Shown here: positions 18,181-24,851 of the stretch, piece by piece
Layout of the letters: each line of letters starts with the position of its first letter
Numbering within the stretch: position 1 is the first letter of the stretch
Assembly (NCBI GenBank): GCA_964475835.1
Contig: CAYYYL010000009.1
Coordinates: forward strand, 29,117 to 93,116
Direction of reading: 5' to 3'
DNA from: JABDCI01 sp964475835
GTDB lineage: Bacteria; Verrucomicrobiota; Verrucomicrobiia; JABWAM01
Length of the DNA: 64,000 nucleotides
Notes under the pieces: generated by a model
What the model saw: the letters and a program-made list of their open reading frames with translations, nothing else
The model's database searches: none
Told to the model about the DNA's origin: nothing
Program-made: the position numbers and the translations under genes

Positions 18181-18355
18181 ATGGATGAGGTATTTGTGGC
18201 CAGTAGATGCCTTGATCCGACGTCGACTTTCTTTTGTTGGTTGGAAAAATTTTGTTTTTTCGCGCTGTTTTTGCATCTCATTCGTCTATTGTTCTGAAGG
18301 TTGAAAAGGCCTTCACAAACGATGAGATTGATTTCTGATAAATTTCTGAAAAAGG

Positions 18356-18928
18356 GTGATGGGTGCCGCGCTTATGGGGCCTGACGCACGTTCTGTTATC
18401 CAAAGGGCTTTGCGTGGGGATCGGGATGCTTTTGAAATGCTCATCCGCACCTACAGTCGACTTGTGTATGCCCACGTGTATTCGATTCTGCCCCGGCCAG
18501 GGGAGGCGGAGGATATCGTTCAGGAAACGTTCCTCAAGGCGTATCGCTCCCTTCGGCGGGTAAAGGACCCTGAAAAATTTCCGTCATGGATCTGCTCCAT
18601 TGCCCGCAATCTGGCGAAGGATTCATTGAAGCGGCACAAACCCGTCTCCCTTCCGGACGGTATGGAGGAAATCGAGGATGACATGGTTGAAAAACCGGAT
18701 TGTCAGCTTGAGGGTCTCGAATTAAAGGAACGCATTCATCGTTCGCTTTCCGAGCTTCCGGAGCATCATCGCCTTGCCGTCACCCTCCGCTATCTGGAGG
18801 GGATGGATTGCCGTGGGATTGAACAGTCCATGGGAATCACCAATGGTAAGTTGAGGGGCATTCTGGGGCGCGCAATGGAAACGCTTCGGACATCGTTGCA
18901 ACCCGTTATTTTTCCGGTCGACTCCTAA
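18356..18928 (+). CDS. ECF-type RNA polymerase sigma factor
   Basis: Group 4 sigma-70 factor of 190 residues. Region 2 covers about residues 24-95 (AFEMLIRTYSRLVY, then EAEDIVQETFLKAYRSL with the -10 recognition helix). Region 4 is at about 125-180 (LPEHHRLAVTLRYLEGMDCRGIEQSMGI). The start is GTG at 18356, or the next-codon ATG at 18359. It ends four bases before the membrane anti-sigma gene, so the pair is one operon in which the downstream protein is expected to hold the sigma factor inactive. Target promoters are unknown. Confidence 0.93.
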   Translation: MMGAALMGPDARSVIQRALRGDRDAFEMLIRTYSRLVYAHVYSILPRPGEAEDIVQETFLKAYRSLRRVKDPEKFPSWICSIARNLAKDSLKRHKPVSLPDGMEEIEDDMVEKPDCQLEGLELKERIHRSLSELPEHHRLAVTLRYLEGMDCRGIEQSMGITNGKLRGILGRAMETLRTSLQPVIFPVDS

Positions 18929-18932
18929 ATTT

Positions 18933-20972
18933 ATGTCCGATATTCACACACAGATCGAAGACTGGATGGCTGCGGCCCTCATGGATGGGCTTTCGGGCAC
19001 GGAACGCCGCCAGTTCGATCACCATCTCTCCGGCTGTGCAGCATGCAGCCAACTTTTCAAGGAGGAGCAAATGCTTTCCACGACAGTTGAACAGGCGCTT
19101 GCCGAGGATCGTCCCGGGAAACGTTTTGAGGATCGCATGGTGACCGGCTTTCGAAAGCGACTGACCCGTCGTGAGTCCGCCATCGAATCATGGGTTCGGA
19201 GATTCCGACAAATGCGTTTCTCCAGGTGGGGTGCGGTCCTGGCAACATTGGTGCTTCTTTTCGCGTTCGGTGGGCTTTTAACATCCGTGTCCGGCCATCG
19301 ACGGGATTGGGCGCTGCAAAATCAGCCAGACCAGCGGCTGAAATTGCCGGAGGAAAACGCAGGGCTGTTGGCGGACATGGAACCCGTGGTCTCAGGGAGG
19401 AAATCTGAACTCAACGGACTGGATGCCTCGAAAGGATTTCAGTTCCCACTTCAGGAATCACGTAAAACAGAGGGTTTTGCTGGTCTCGCTGGGGACGAGG
19501 TTCCGGAAGAGGGGACGAAACAGAAGGATTCTGATGGGGAAACAATGGCGGCGAGTTCCCCTGAAGCACTTTCGTCAGGCGGGGTGGGAGGAGCGACATT
19601 GGCGGTTTCAGAATCTCCTGCCCAGGAGATTTCCACGGGGACGCCTGATGCCCGGAAATTGATTCGCAACGCCAGTCTCGAGCTTGAGATTCTCAACTTC
19701 GGAGCCGCGGTCGAAAAACTGATCCGAATCGCCCGGGATGAAAACGGTTTTGTGGCCACCAGCCGGTCGGAACGAAGGCCCAACGGCAGGATGCGTGGCG
19801 AGGTCGTTTTGAAGGTGGATTACCAGCATCTGGACAGTGCCTTGATGAAATTGCGCGCGGTGGGGGACGTCAAAAGTCAGGAACTGACGACGGAGGACGT
19901 CACGAAATCCTATGCGGACACGGATGCGAGGCTCCGCAATTCCCAGCGGCTGGAGGCGAGGCTTCTCGACATGCTCGACAAGGCGAAGGGGAAGGTGAGC
20001 GAATTGCTTGAGGTGGAGAAGGAGCTTTCCCGCGTGCGCGGGGAGATCGAGCAGATGCAGGGGCAGCTCAAGATGTATGACCATCTGGTGCAGTTTGCGA
20101 CGGTGACGGTTCGCCTGACAGAAAAGGATCTGGAGGAACCGGCGACCTTTCTCTTGAAAGAGCAGGTGCGTCTTGCCGTGGCATCGTCCGATGTGGAGAC
20201 GTCATTTCAGGAGGCAAAAAATGTGGCCGAGGATTTGAAGGCTCAAATTCTGCATGCAAATCTGAGTCGATCCAATGCTGATCAGATTTCTGCGACCTTG
20301 CAGGTCCTGGTCGGTCCGGAATTATCGGATGAACTCGTTCAGCGCTTCAAAAAAATGGGGCGCATTCAAAGTCTGGTATCCGAGAACCAACGGGTGGCCC
20401 AGGATGGTACGGGAACCTCCGAAAAGGCGCGGGTCGAAAAGGACAAGGTGCAGATTGATCTCACTTTGATCGATGATGGAGCTCCGGTGCAATCGACGGA
20501 GATCTCCATTTTGACGCGGAAGGTGGAGGGACAGGTAAGCCTTGTGAAAAAGATGGTGGATGACGCGGGCGCCGAGGTGAGACATTCCACGTTTCAGCAC
20601 ATGCCAAATGGACAAGAGACCGCAGATCTGACGATTCGCCTGCCGATGAACCGGGGCATGGTTTTGATGGAAGATCTTAAAAAACTGGGAATCGTTAAAA
20701 GCTTCAGCGTTCAGCGTCAGGAACGGGATGGCCCTGCGGGGGAGGATGAGCCTTCGGAGATCCATCTCCAGCTCTACAGCGAAGCGGACATAGTTTCGTC
20801 TGAAACGGGAATTCTCCCGACATTCAAACGAACCTGCTCCCAGGGGATGGAAGTTCTCATGTGGAGCATTCGCACACTCGGAGTGGCGGTGGCGTTCCTT
20901 CTGCCCTGGCTTACGGTGGGTTTGTTTGCCTGGGGTGGAGTTCGATTTTTTCGCAGACGAAAAAAGTTATAG
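18933..20972 (+). CDS. Membrane anti-sigma factor fused to DUF4349 domain
   Basis: 679-residue membrane protein. Residues 5-60 form a zinc-finger anti-sigma domain with the motif H31-x3-C35-x2-C38 (HLSGCAAC). A transmembrane helix is at about 98-117. Residues 240-420 match DUF4349: RKLIRNASLELEIL, an LDSALMKL segment and a coiled coil LLEVEKELSRVRGEIEQM. A shorter second DUF4349-like stretch lies at about 510-595 (ILTRKVEGQVSLVKKM). A second transmembrane helix with basic tail closes the protein (about 645-679). The topology suggests a cytoplasmic sigma-binding head and a periplasmic sensor. The signal sensed is unknown. Confidence 0.85.
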   Translation: MSDIHTQIEDWMAAALMDGLSGTERRQFDHHLSGCAACSQLFKEEQMLSTTVEQALAEDRPGKRFEDRMVTGFRKRLTRRESAIESWVRRFRQMRFSRWGAVLATLVLLFAFGGLLTSVSGHRRDWALQNQPDQRLKLPEENAGLLADMEPVVSGRKSELNGLDASKGFQFPLQESRKTEGFAGLAGDEVPEEGTKQKDSDGETMAASSPEALSSGGVGGATLAVSESPAQEISTGTPDARKLIRNASLELEILNFGAAVEKLIRIARDENGFVATSRSERRPNGRMRGEVVLKVDYQHLDSALMKLRAVGDVKSQELTTEDVTKSYADTDARLRNSQRLEARLLDMLDKAKGKVSELLEVEKELSRVRGEIEQMQGQLKMYDHLVQFATVTVRLTEKDLEEPATFLLKEQVRLAVASSDVETSFQEAKNVAEDLKAQILHANLSRSNADQISATLQVLVGPELSDELVQRFKKMGRIQSLVSENQRVAQDGTGTSEKARVEKDKVQIDLTLIDDGAPVQSTEISILTRKVEGQVSLVKKMVDDAGAEVRHSTFQHMPNGQETADLTIRLPMNRGMVLMEDLKKLGIVKSFSVQRQERDGPAGEDEPSEIHLQLYSEADIVSSETGILPTFKRTCSQGMEVLMWSIRTLGVAVAFLLPWLTVGLFAWGGVRFFRRRKKL

Positions 20973-20997
20973 GGGCGGGTTATGACTGCCGATGAAA

Positions 20998-21144
20998 TTA
21001 AGAACGAGGTTTGTCAGGGGAGGAAGGAGCGGAGCTGCAGTCGCAATTTCCGCACCTGGATTTTTTTCGTGTGGATTTCCACACAAGCCAGCCGCCGGCG
21101 AAAAGGGCCACGGCTATCACGGTGAGAGTCTGGAGATCAGGCAT
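20998..21144 (-). CDS. FeoB-associated Cys-rich membrane protein
   Basis: A 48-residue protein found by reading the strand 30 bases downstream of feoB. It has a single N-terminal transmembrane helix (LTVIAVALFAGGWLVW), then a basic stretch and the cysteine cluster RCGNCDC. This is the layout of the FeoB-associated Cys-rich family, whose genes follow feoB and which may help iron transfer at the inner face of the channel. The position directly after feoB supports the call strongly. Confidence 0.85.
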   Translation of the reverse strand: MPDLQTLTVIAVALFAGGWLVWKSTRKKSRCGNCDCSSAPSSPDKPRS

Positions 21145-21174
21145 GTCTTACATTGAGCGGAAAATCCGTGGTTT

Positions 21175-23277
21175 TCAACTAAACCCGATCGCCTTTCCCA
21201 CTTGCCAAACCACGAAACTTGCGAGCCACGCGAGGCCGGTCATGTAGGCCACCTGGAAGAGAGCCCATTTCCAGCCATTGGTCTCCCGTTTCACCGTCGC
21301 AATGGTGCTCATGCACTGCATTGCCAGGACGTAAAACACCATCAAACTGACGGCTCGGAGGGGCGTGAAAAAGGGCTGACCGGTTTGAGGATCTTTTTCC
21401 TCCCTTAAGCGTTTTTGCAGGTCGGCAGTCTCCTCTGTGTCCTCGATGGTGATTCCGTAGATTGTGCCCATGGAGCTGACAAAGACTTCGCGGGCGGCAA
21501 AGCTGCTGATGATGGCGATGCCGATCTTCCAGTCGAATCCGAGAGGTTTCAACACCGGTTCGATGGCGCGTCCAAGTTGTCCTGCATAACTCTCCCGGAT
21601 CTGCTCTTCGGGGGATGCGTCCCTTCTCGTCGGATAACTTGCCAGGGCCCAAAGAACAATGGAGATGGCGAGAATGTAGGTCCCGGCATTTTTCACAAAG
21701 ATCCAGCCGCGCTGCCACATGGTTTGCGCTACGGTGAGAATTTTTGGAATACGGTAGGGGGGGAGTTCCAAAATTAGTGTGGGGGTTTCTCCTCGAATAA
21801 TGGTTTTTTTAAACAGACCCGCCATGGCGATGGCGGCCACGACTCCAAACACAACCATGCAGAAAATGACGAGCGCAGGCAGGGGAATCACCTTCAAGAC
21901 TTTGATGTTGGGGATGAACGCTCCTGCGAGAAGAAAATAGACGGGCCACCGTGCGGAACAGCACATCAAGGGAGCGACGAGAATGGTGACCAGGCGGTCC
22001 TTGGCGTTCTCAATGGTGCGGGCGCCCATGACGCCGGGAATAGCGCAAGCGAAACTGGAGAGGAGGGGGATGAACGCCTTTCCGTGCAGGCCGACTCGGC
22101 CCATGACGCGGTCCATGATGAATGCGGCCCGGGCCATATATCCGGTGTCCTCCAGGATCGAGATGAAGAAAAAGAGGAGCAGGATCTGAGGAAGGAACAC
22201 GAGCACGCTTCCCATGCCGGCGAGAATTCCCTGGGTGATGAGATTCTGAAGGGGTCCTTCCGGAAGAAGATGGGTGACGCGGGTTGCGAGCCAGCCGAAA
22301 AAGTTTTGAATCCAGTCCATGGGCCATTGGGCCACATTGAAAATCGTGACGAACATTCCCAGGAGCAGGAGCATGAGTGCCGCAGGACCCAAGATGCGGT
22401 GTGTGAGCACCGAATCCAGACGGTCGCTCATGTTTTTGGAGACCTGTCGGGTTTGCTGGGAGGTGGAAAGCACCTCTTCGATCCAGCGATAGCGGGATTC
22501 GGCTTCGAATGCATGCCAGTTGATGCCTTCCTTTTTGAGCGCGTCCCGCGCTTCTGCGAGACATTTTTTGAGTTCAGGGCCTGCCGATTGAAAACGCGCA
22601 TGCTCGATGGCTTTTTCAGAACTGACCAGGCGCAACGCTTCGCCCCGGGCTGCTGCAGGCTGGACAAGCTTATGTTTCTGGAGTGCGGTGGCCAATGGCT
22701 GGAGGATTTGTTCGACGGAAGCGGGGAGTGGGAGTCTGTCGCAAGCCGTGCCGGGTTTTCGTTGTTGCTGGGCAATGGCGGCCTTGAGTTCGGCAAGGCC
22801 TTGTCCCCGGTTGGCGCTCATGGGGATGACTGGGGCGTTCAATTGACGCTGAAGTTCTGCAGGGTCGATGGTGACGCCGTTTTTGCGTGCGAGGTCCATC
22901 ATGTTCAGGGCGATGACGACCGGCTTGCCGGTGGAGAGAATCTGGGTGGCGAAAAAGAGATTTCGCTCGAGGTTGCTGGCATCCACCACGGCGATGACTA
23001 CACTGGGTTCGGGGGTGTCATTTCGCAGGCCGAGAAGGATATCGTGGGTCACTTCCTCATCCAGCGAGCGGGGACTGAGCGAATAGGTGCCAGGCAGGTC
23101 GAAAACGTGGATTTCGTTTCCATCGTCCACACGCATGATGCCTTCCTTTTTTTCCACGGTGACGCCGGGGTAGTTGGCCACCTTTTGGCGGAGGCCGGTC
23201 AGGGCATTGAAAATGGTCGATTTGCCACAATTGGGATTTCCGGCAAGGGCGACATGGGGAATTTCCGACTCATTCAT
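21175..23277 (-). CDS. feoB: Ferrous iron transporter FeoB
   Basis: Main Fe(II) permease of the inner membrane, 700 residues. The N-terminal G domain has G1 GNPNCGKST (13-21), G3 DLPGTYSL (about 59-66) and G4 NMMD. It is followed by a GDI-like helical domain (about 170-260), and the C-terminal half carries the two Gate domains with the conserved Cys in CAIPGVMGAR and CCSARWPVY. It is preceded by feoA and followed by the small Cys-rich gene, so the operon is self-contained. Transcription probably starts at the iron-box promoter near 23930. Confidence 0.97.
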   Translation of the reverse strand: MNESEIPHVALAGNPNCGKSTIFNALTGLRQKVANYPGVTVEKKEGIMRVDDGNEIHVFDLPGTYSLSPRSLDEEVTHDILLGLRNDTPEPSVVIAVVDASNLERNLFFATQILSTGKPVVIALNMMDLARKNGVTIDPAELQRQLNAPVIPMSANRGQGLAELKAAIAQQQRKPGTACDRLPLPASVEQILQPLATALQKHKLVQPAAARGEALRLVSSEKAIEHARFQSAGPELKKCLAEARDALKKEGINWHAFEAESRYRWIEEVLSTSQQTRQVSKNMSDRLDSVLTHRILGPAALMLLLLGMFVTIFNVAQWPMDWIQNFFGWLATRVTHLLPEGPLQNLITQGILAGMGSVLVFLPQILLLFFFISILEDTGYMARAAFIMDRVMGRVGLHGKAFIPLLSSFACAIPGVMGARTIENAKDRLVTILVAPLMCCSARWPVYFLLAGAFIPNIKVLKVIPLPALVIFCMVVFGVVAAIAMAGLFKKTIIRGETPTLILELPPYRIPKILTVAQTMWQRGWIFVKNAGTYILAISIVLWALASYPTRRDASPEEQIRESYAGQLGRAIEPVLKPLGFDWKIGIAIISSFAAREVFVSSMGTIYGITIEDTEETADLQKRLREEKDPQTGQPFFTPLRAVSLMVFYVLAMQCMSTIATVKRETNGWKWALFQVAYMTGLAWLASFVVWQVGKAIGFS

Positions 23278-23306
23278 GGGGTAAACAGGCTGCTAGGGGA
23301 ATCAGA

Positions 23307-23546
23307 TCATGATTCCGGATCGATGTCGATCAAGCGGGCTTCACTTTTCCGCAGACTCAAATGATAACCGCGGATGAGGATTTCGATGGGATCGCCAAGG
23401 GGGGCTACTTTGAGAACCTTGATCCGAGCGCCGCTTGTCAGGCCCATTTCCATGAACCGTTGGGCATCCGCAGGCGGAAGGATGATGCCTGCGATGCGGC
23501 CATGCTGCCCGGGTTGAAGTTGATCCAGCGAAGCCATCTCAGGCAA
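23307..23546 (-). CDS. feoA: FeoA protein
   Basis: 79-residue SH3-like partner of FeoB, needed for full Fe(II) uptake. The sequence fits the family: LDQLQPGQHGRIAGI at the start, ERFMEMGL-like (AQRFMEMGLTSGARIKVLKVAPLGDPIEI) in the middle and YHLSLRKSEARLIDI at the end. It overlaps the upstream FeoA-domain gene by 8 bases and sits 29 bases before feoB. An alternative start three codons downstream (23537) would remove the overlap. Confidence 0.93.
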   Translation of the reverse strand: MPEMASLDQLQPGQHGRIAGIILPPADAQRFMEMGLTSGARIKVLKVAPLGDPIEILIRGYHLSLRKSEARLIDIDPES

Positions 23547-23904
23547 TCGACGGAAGGGTCGCCTCGACTTTGACGTGACGGGCCAGTCGGTGACTCAGGG
23601 CGATCCGTGTGTTTTCCACCACCACGAGCATCGGATCGTGACTGCTCACCAACGAGATCCGGCTCCCTTCACGAATGCCCATACGGCGAAGCGCCTCGGC
23701 TTTGTCTCCTGCCAGATCCAAGGCCTTGACGATGACGCAGATACCACAGGGAAGTTTGGCGAGGGCAAAAATGCCCGCAGGGCACAGGGGGTTCTTACAA
23801 GGGTCCGCAGGGGCAAAGGCTGTCAAAGGTCTTGAAGCCGCTTTCCACGCTTCGCAAAACAGCGTTTCACCCTTTTTTGCCAGTCTTGAAAATGGATTGC
23901 TCAC
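23539..23904 (-). CDS. Second FeoA-domain protein
   Basis: First gene of the feo operon. The C-terminal 75 residues are a FeoA domain (LAKLPCGICVIVKALDLAGDKAEALRRMGIREGSRISLV... ALSHRLARHVKVE). The N-terminal part has three cysteines (FCEAW, PCKNPLC) that are not part of the fold. I chose the GTG at 23904 because a TTG at 23955 is the -35 element of the likely promoter and the 17-bp palindrome at 23908-23924 would otherwise be inside the gene. That makes the leader very short, so the start is uncertain. Two FeoA proteins per operon are known in several phyla. Confidence 0.75.
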   Translation of the reverse strand: MSNPFSRLAKKGETLFCEAWKAASRPLTAFAPADPCKNPLCPAGIFALAKLPCGICVIVKALDLAGDKAEALRRMGIREGSRISLVSSHDPMLVVVENTRIALSHRLARHVKVEATLPSIA

Positions 23905-23907
23905 GGT

Positions 23908-23924
23908 TTGAGATTCAGTCTCAA
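23908..23924 (-). promoter_or_regulatory. Candidate Fur-type operator of the feo operon
   Basis: A perfect palindrome TTGAGA-CTGAA-TCTCAA (17 bp) begins two bases after the -10 element and covers the probable transcription start. It can be read as a 7-1-7 repeat (TGAGACT-G-AATCTCA), the architecture of Fur boxes. The same 6-5-6 palindrome occurs at 33951-33967. Confidence 0.6.
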
Positions 23925-23926
23925 TT

Positions 23927-23955
23927 AATATCGCGATAAAATGGGGATTGGTCAA
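23927..23955 (-). promoter_or_regulatory. Promoter of the feo operon
   Basis: On the minus strand TTGACC (23955-23950) and GATATT (23932-23927) are 17 bases apart. The candidate operator follows directly, so a bound repressor would block RNA polymerase. Confidence 0.5.
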
Positions 23956-23993
23956 TTCCTTTTCATTGATCGGCTAATTTGAGGGCAAGCTGA

Positions 23994-24009
23994 GTTAAAA
24001 TGTTTTAAC
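23994..24009. promoter_or_regulatory. Inverted repeat upstream of the small-protein cassette
   Basis: GTTAAAA-TG-TTTTAAC is a perfect dyad with 7-bp arms, 64 bases before the first small gene. A further GTTAA (24025-24029, in CCGGTTAATTT) follows shortly downstream. It has the form of an operator for a dimeric regulator; the regulator is not known. Confidence 0.35.
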
Positions 24010-24072
24010 GGAGATTTAATCACCGGTTAATTTCCCATGGTTAGAGTGGGTCTCGAGATTGGAGACCTTTTT

Positions 24073-24273
24073 ATGCTCAAGAAAACACAAAAAATCACTG
24101 TAGCCGACGAGAAGAAGAAATTGGATGCCTATCTGAAAAAGAACCGGCTGGTCTGCAAATTCAATTTCGGCAGATTTGGGCGGGGACGTCCACGCAGGCA
24201 CCGTGAAGAACCTGTAATCCGTGACTACATGGACATGATTCAGCCTGCCTTTGGAGGAATGGACGATCTATGA
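24073..24273 (+). CDS. Small basic hypothetical protein
   Basis: A 66-residue protein starting at the ATG at 24073 with GGAG about nine bases upstream. The N-terminal half is lysine-rich and helical (KKTQKITVADEKKKLDAYLKK). The middle is Arg/Gly-rich (FGRFGRGRPRRHREE), and the end is more acidic and hydrophobic (DYMDMIQPAFGGMDDL). I do not recognise the family. The stop overlaps the next start as ATGA, and an inverted repeat upstream plus a strong terminator downstream frame the pair as a unit. That organisation, not homology, is the evidence that it is real. Confidence 0.45.
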   Translation: MLKKTQKITVADEKKKLDAYLKKNRLVCKFNFGRFGRGRPRRHREEPVIRDYMDMIQPAFGGMDDL

Positions 24274-24437
24274 AAACATGGCGGATCAATGTGGATCGAC
24301 TGGTTGCGGAATTGAAATCGAGTCGACGCCGTCAGCAGGCCCTGCTAAAGGAATTGAGTTCCCGATGCGTGCCGACGGTTGCTATAACCTCCAATGTTCG
24401 CCCAAGGAAACGGAGAACAAGGATTCCTTTCATTTGA
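24270..24437 (+). CDS. Small Arg-rich hypothetical protein
   Basis: A 55-residue, very basic protein (MKTWRINVDRLVAELKSSRR...). An amphipathic N-terminal helix is followed by an Arg/Lys-rich tail (VRPRKRRTRIPFI). It overlaps the upstream gene by four bases (ATGA), suggesting coupled translation. The Arg-rich tail suggests nucleic-acid binding, but no family is recognised. It is shorter than most automatic gene callers accept. Confidence 0.4.
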   Translation: MKTWRINVDRLVAELKSSRRRQQALLKELSSRCVPTVAITSNVRPRKRRTRIPFI

Positions 24438-24490
24438 GATACCGTCTGGTCGACTGACCTGAGGACGTTTTACTTTTGTGATGGGGGATA

Positions 24491-24542
24491 CCCCCTGTCT
24501 TGTCTTCCGCTAAAAGGAGGATGAGGCAGGGGGAATTTTTTT
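24491..24542 (+). terminator. Rho-independent terminator after the small-protein cassette
   Basis: An 18-bp stem (24491-24508 with 24516-24533, only G-T wobbles besides Watson-Crick pairs) closes a 7-base loop GCTAAAA and is followed by AATTTTTTT. This is one of the two strongest terminators in the window. Confidence 0.85.
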
Positions 24543-24851
24543 GCCCCAGCCCCGGAGGTTCGGATTCATAGGGCAAAGTTTTGGCGGTTTGAAAGTAAAG
24601 GAATATGTATTTAAGGGCTTTTCCTTTGATCGTTCCAAATCGGCGAAACTTTAATCCGTTTGAGCTAAAGTCAATGGACGATTTAGGCTTAAGTTGTATT
24701 CTAGAAATGCAACTGCCTTTAGACCGACTAATGGTCTTTATCGATGTGGAAAAATTCCACCTTCGTCCGAAAGACCGGAGTGTCGGAGTGTTTGTTTGAC
24801 GCGTTCCACAACCCATCTTGCTTCTTAATAGAATAGTACACGGAGAACTTT
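24543..24851 (+). other. Leader region of the fibronectin-III gene with possible RNA structure
   Basis: 309 bases without a convincing gene. A 7-bp outer helix GGTCTTT (24733-24739)/AAAGACC (24770-24776) encloses a hairpin GTGGAA-AAA-TTCCAC (24746-24760). GGTCT can alternatively pair with AGACC at 24721-24725, giving mutually exclusive folds. I do not match it to a known riboswitch class. A frame at 24605-24799 looks like chance. Confidence 0.35.

Noticed and set aside
22084..23364. 426-codon frame opposite feoB
   Set aside because: Shadow frame; feoB has all GTPase and Gate motifs on the other strand.
23473..23540. CRISPR-like repetition or phage genes anywhere in the window
   Set aside because: No evenly spaced identical direct repeats, no cas genes, no integrase, transposase or phage structural genes were seen; the only regular repeats are the short heptad islands.
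24605..24799. 64-codon frame upstream of the FnIII gene
   Set aside because: Overlaps the paired RNA segments and shows no conserved features; start context is poor.
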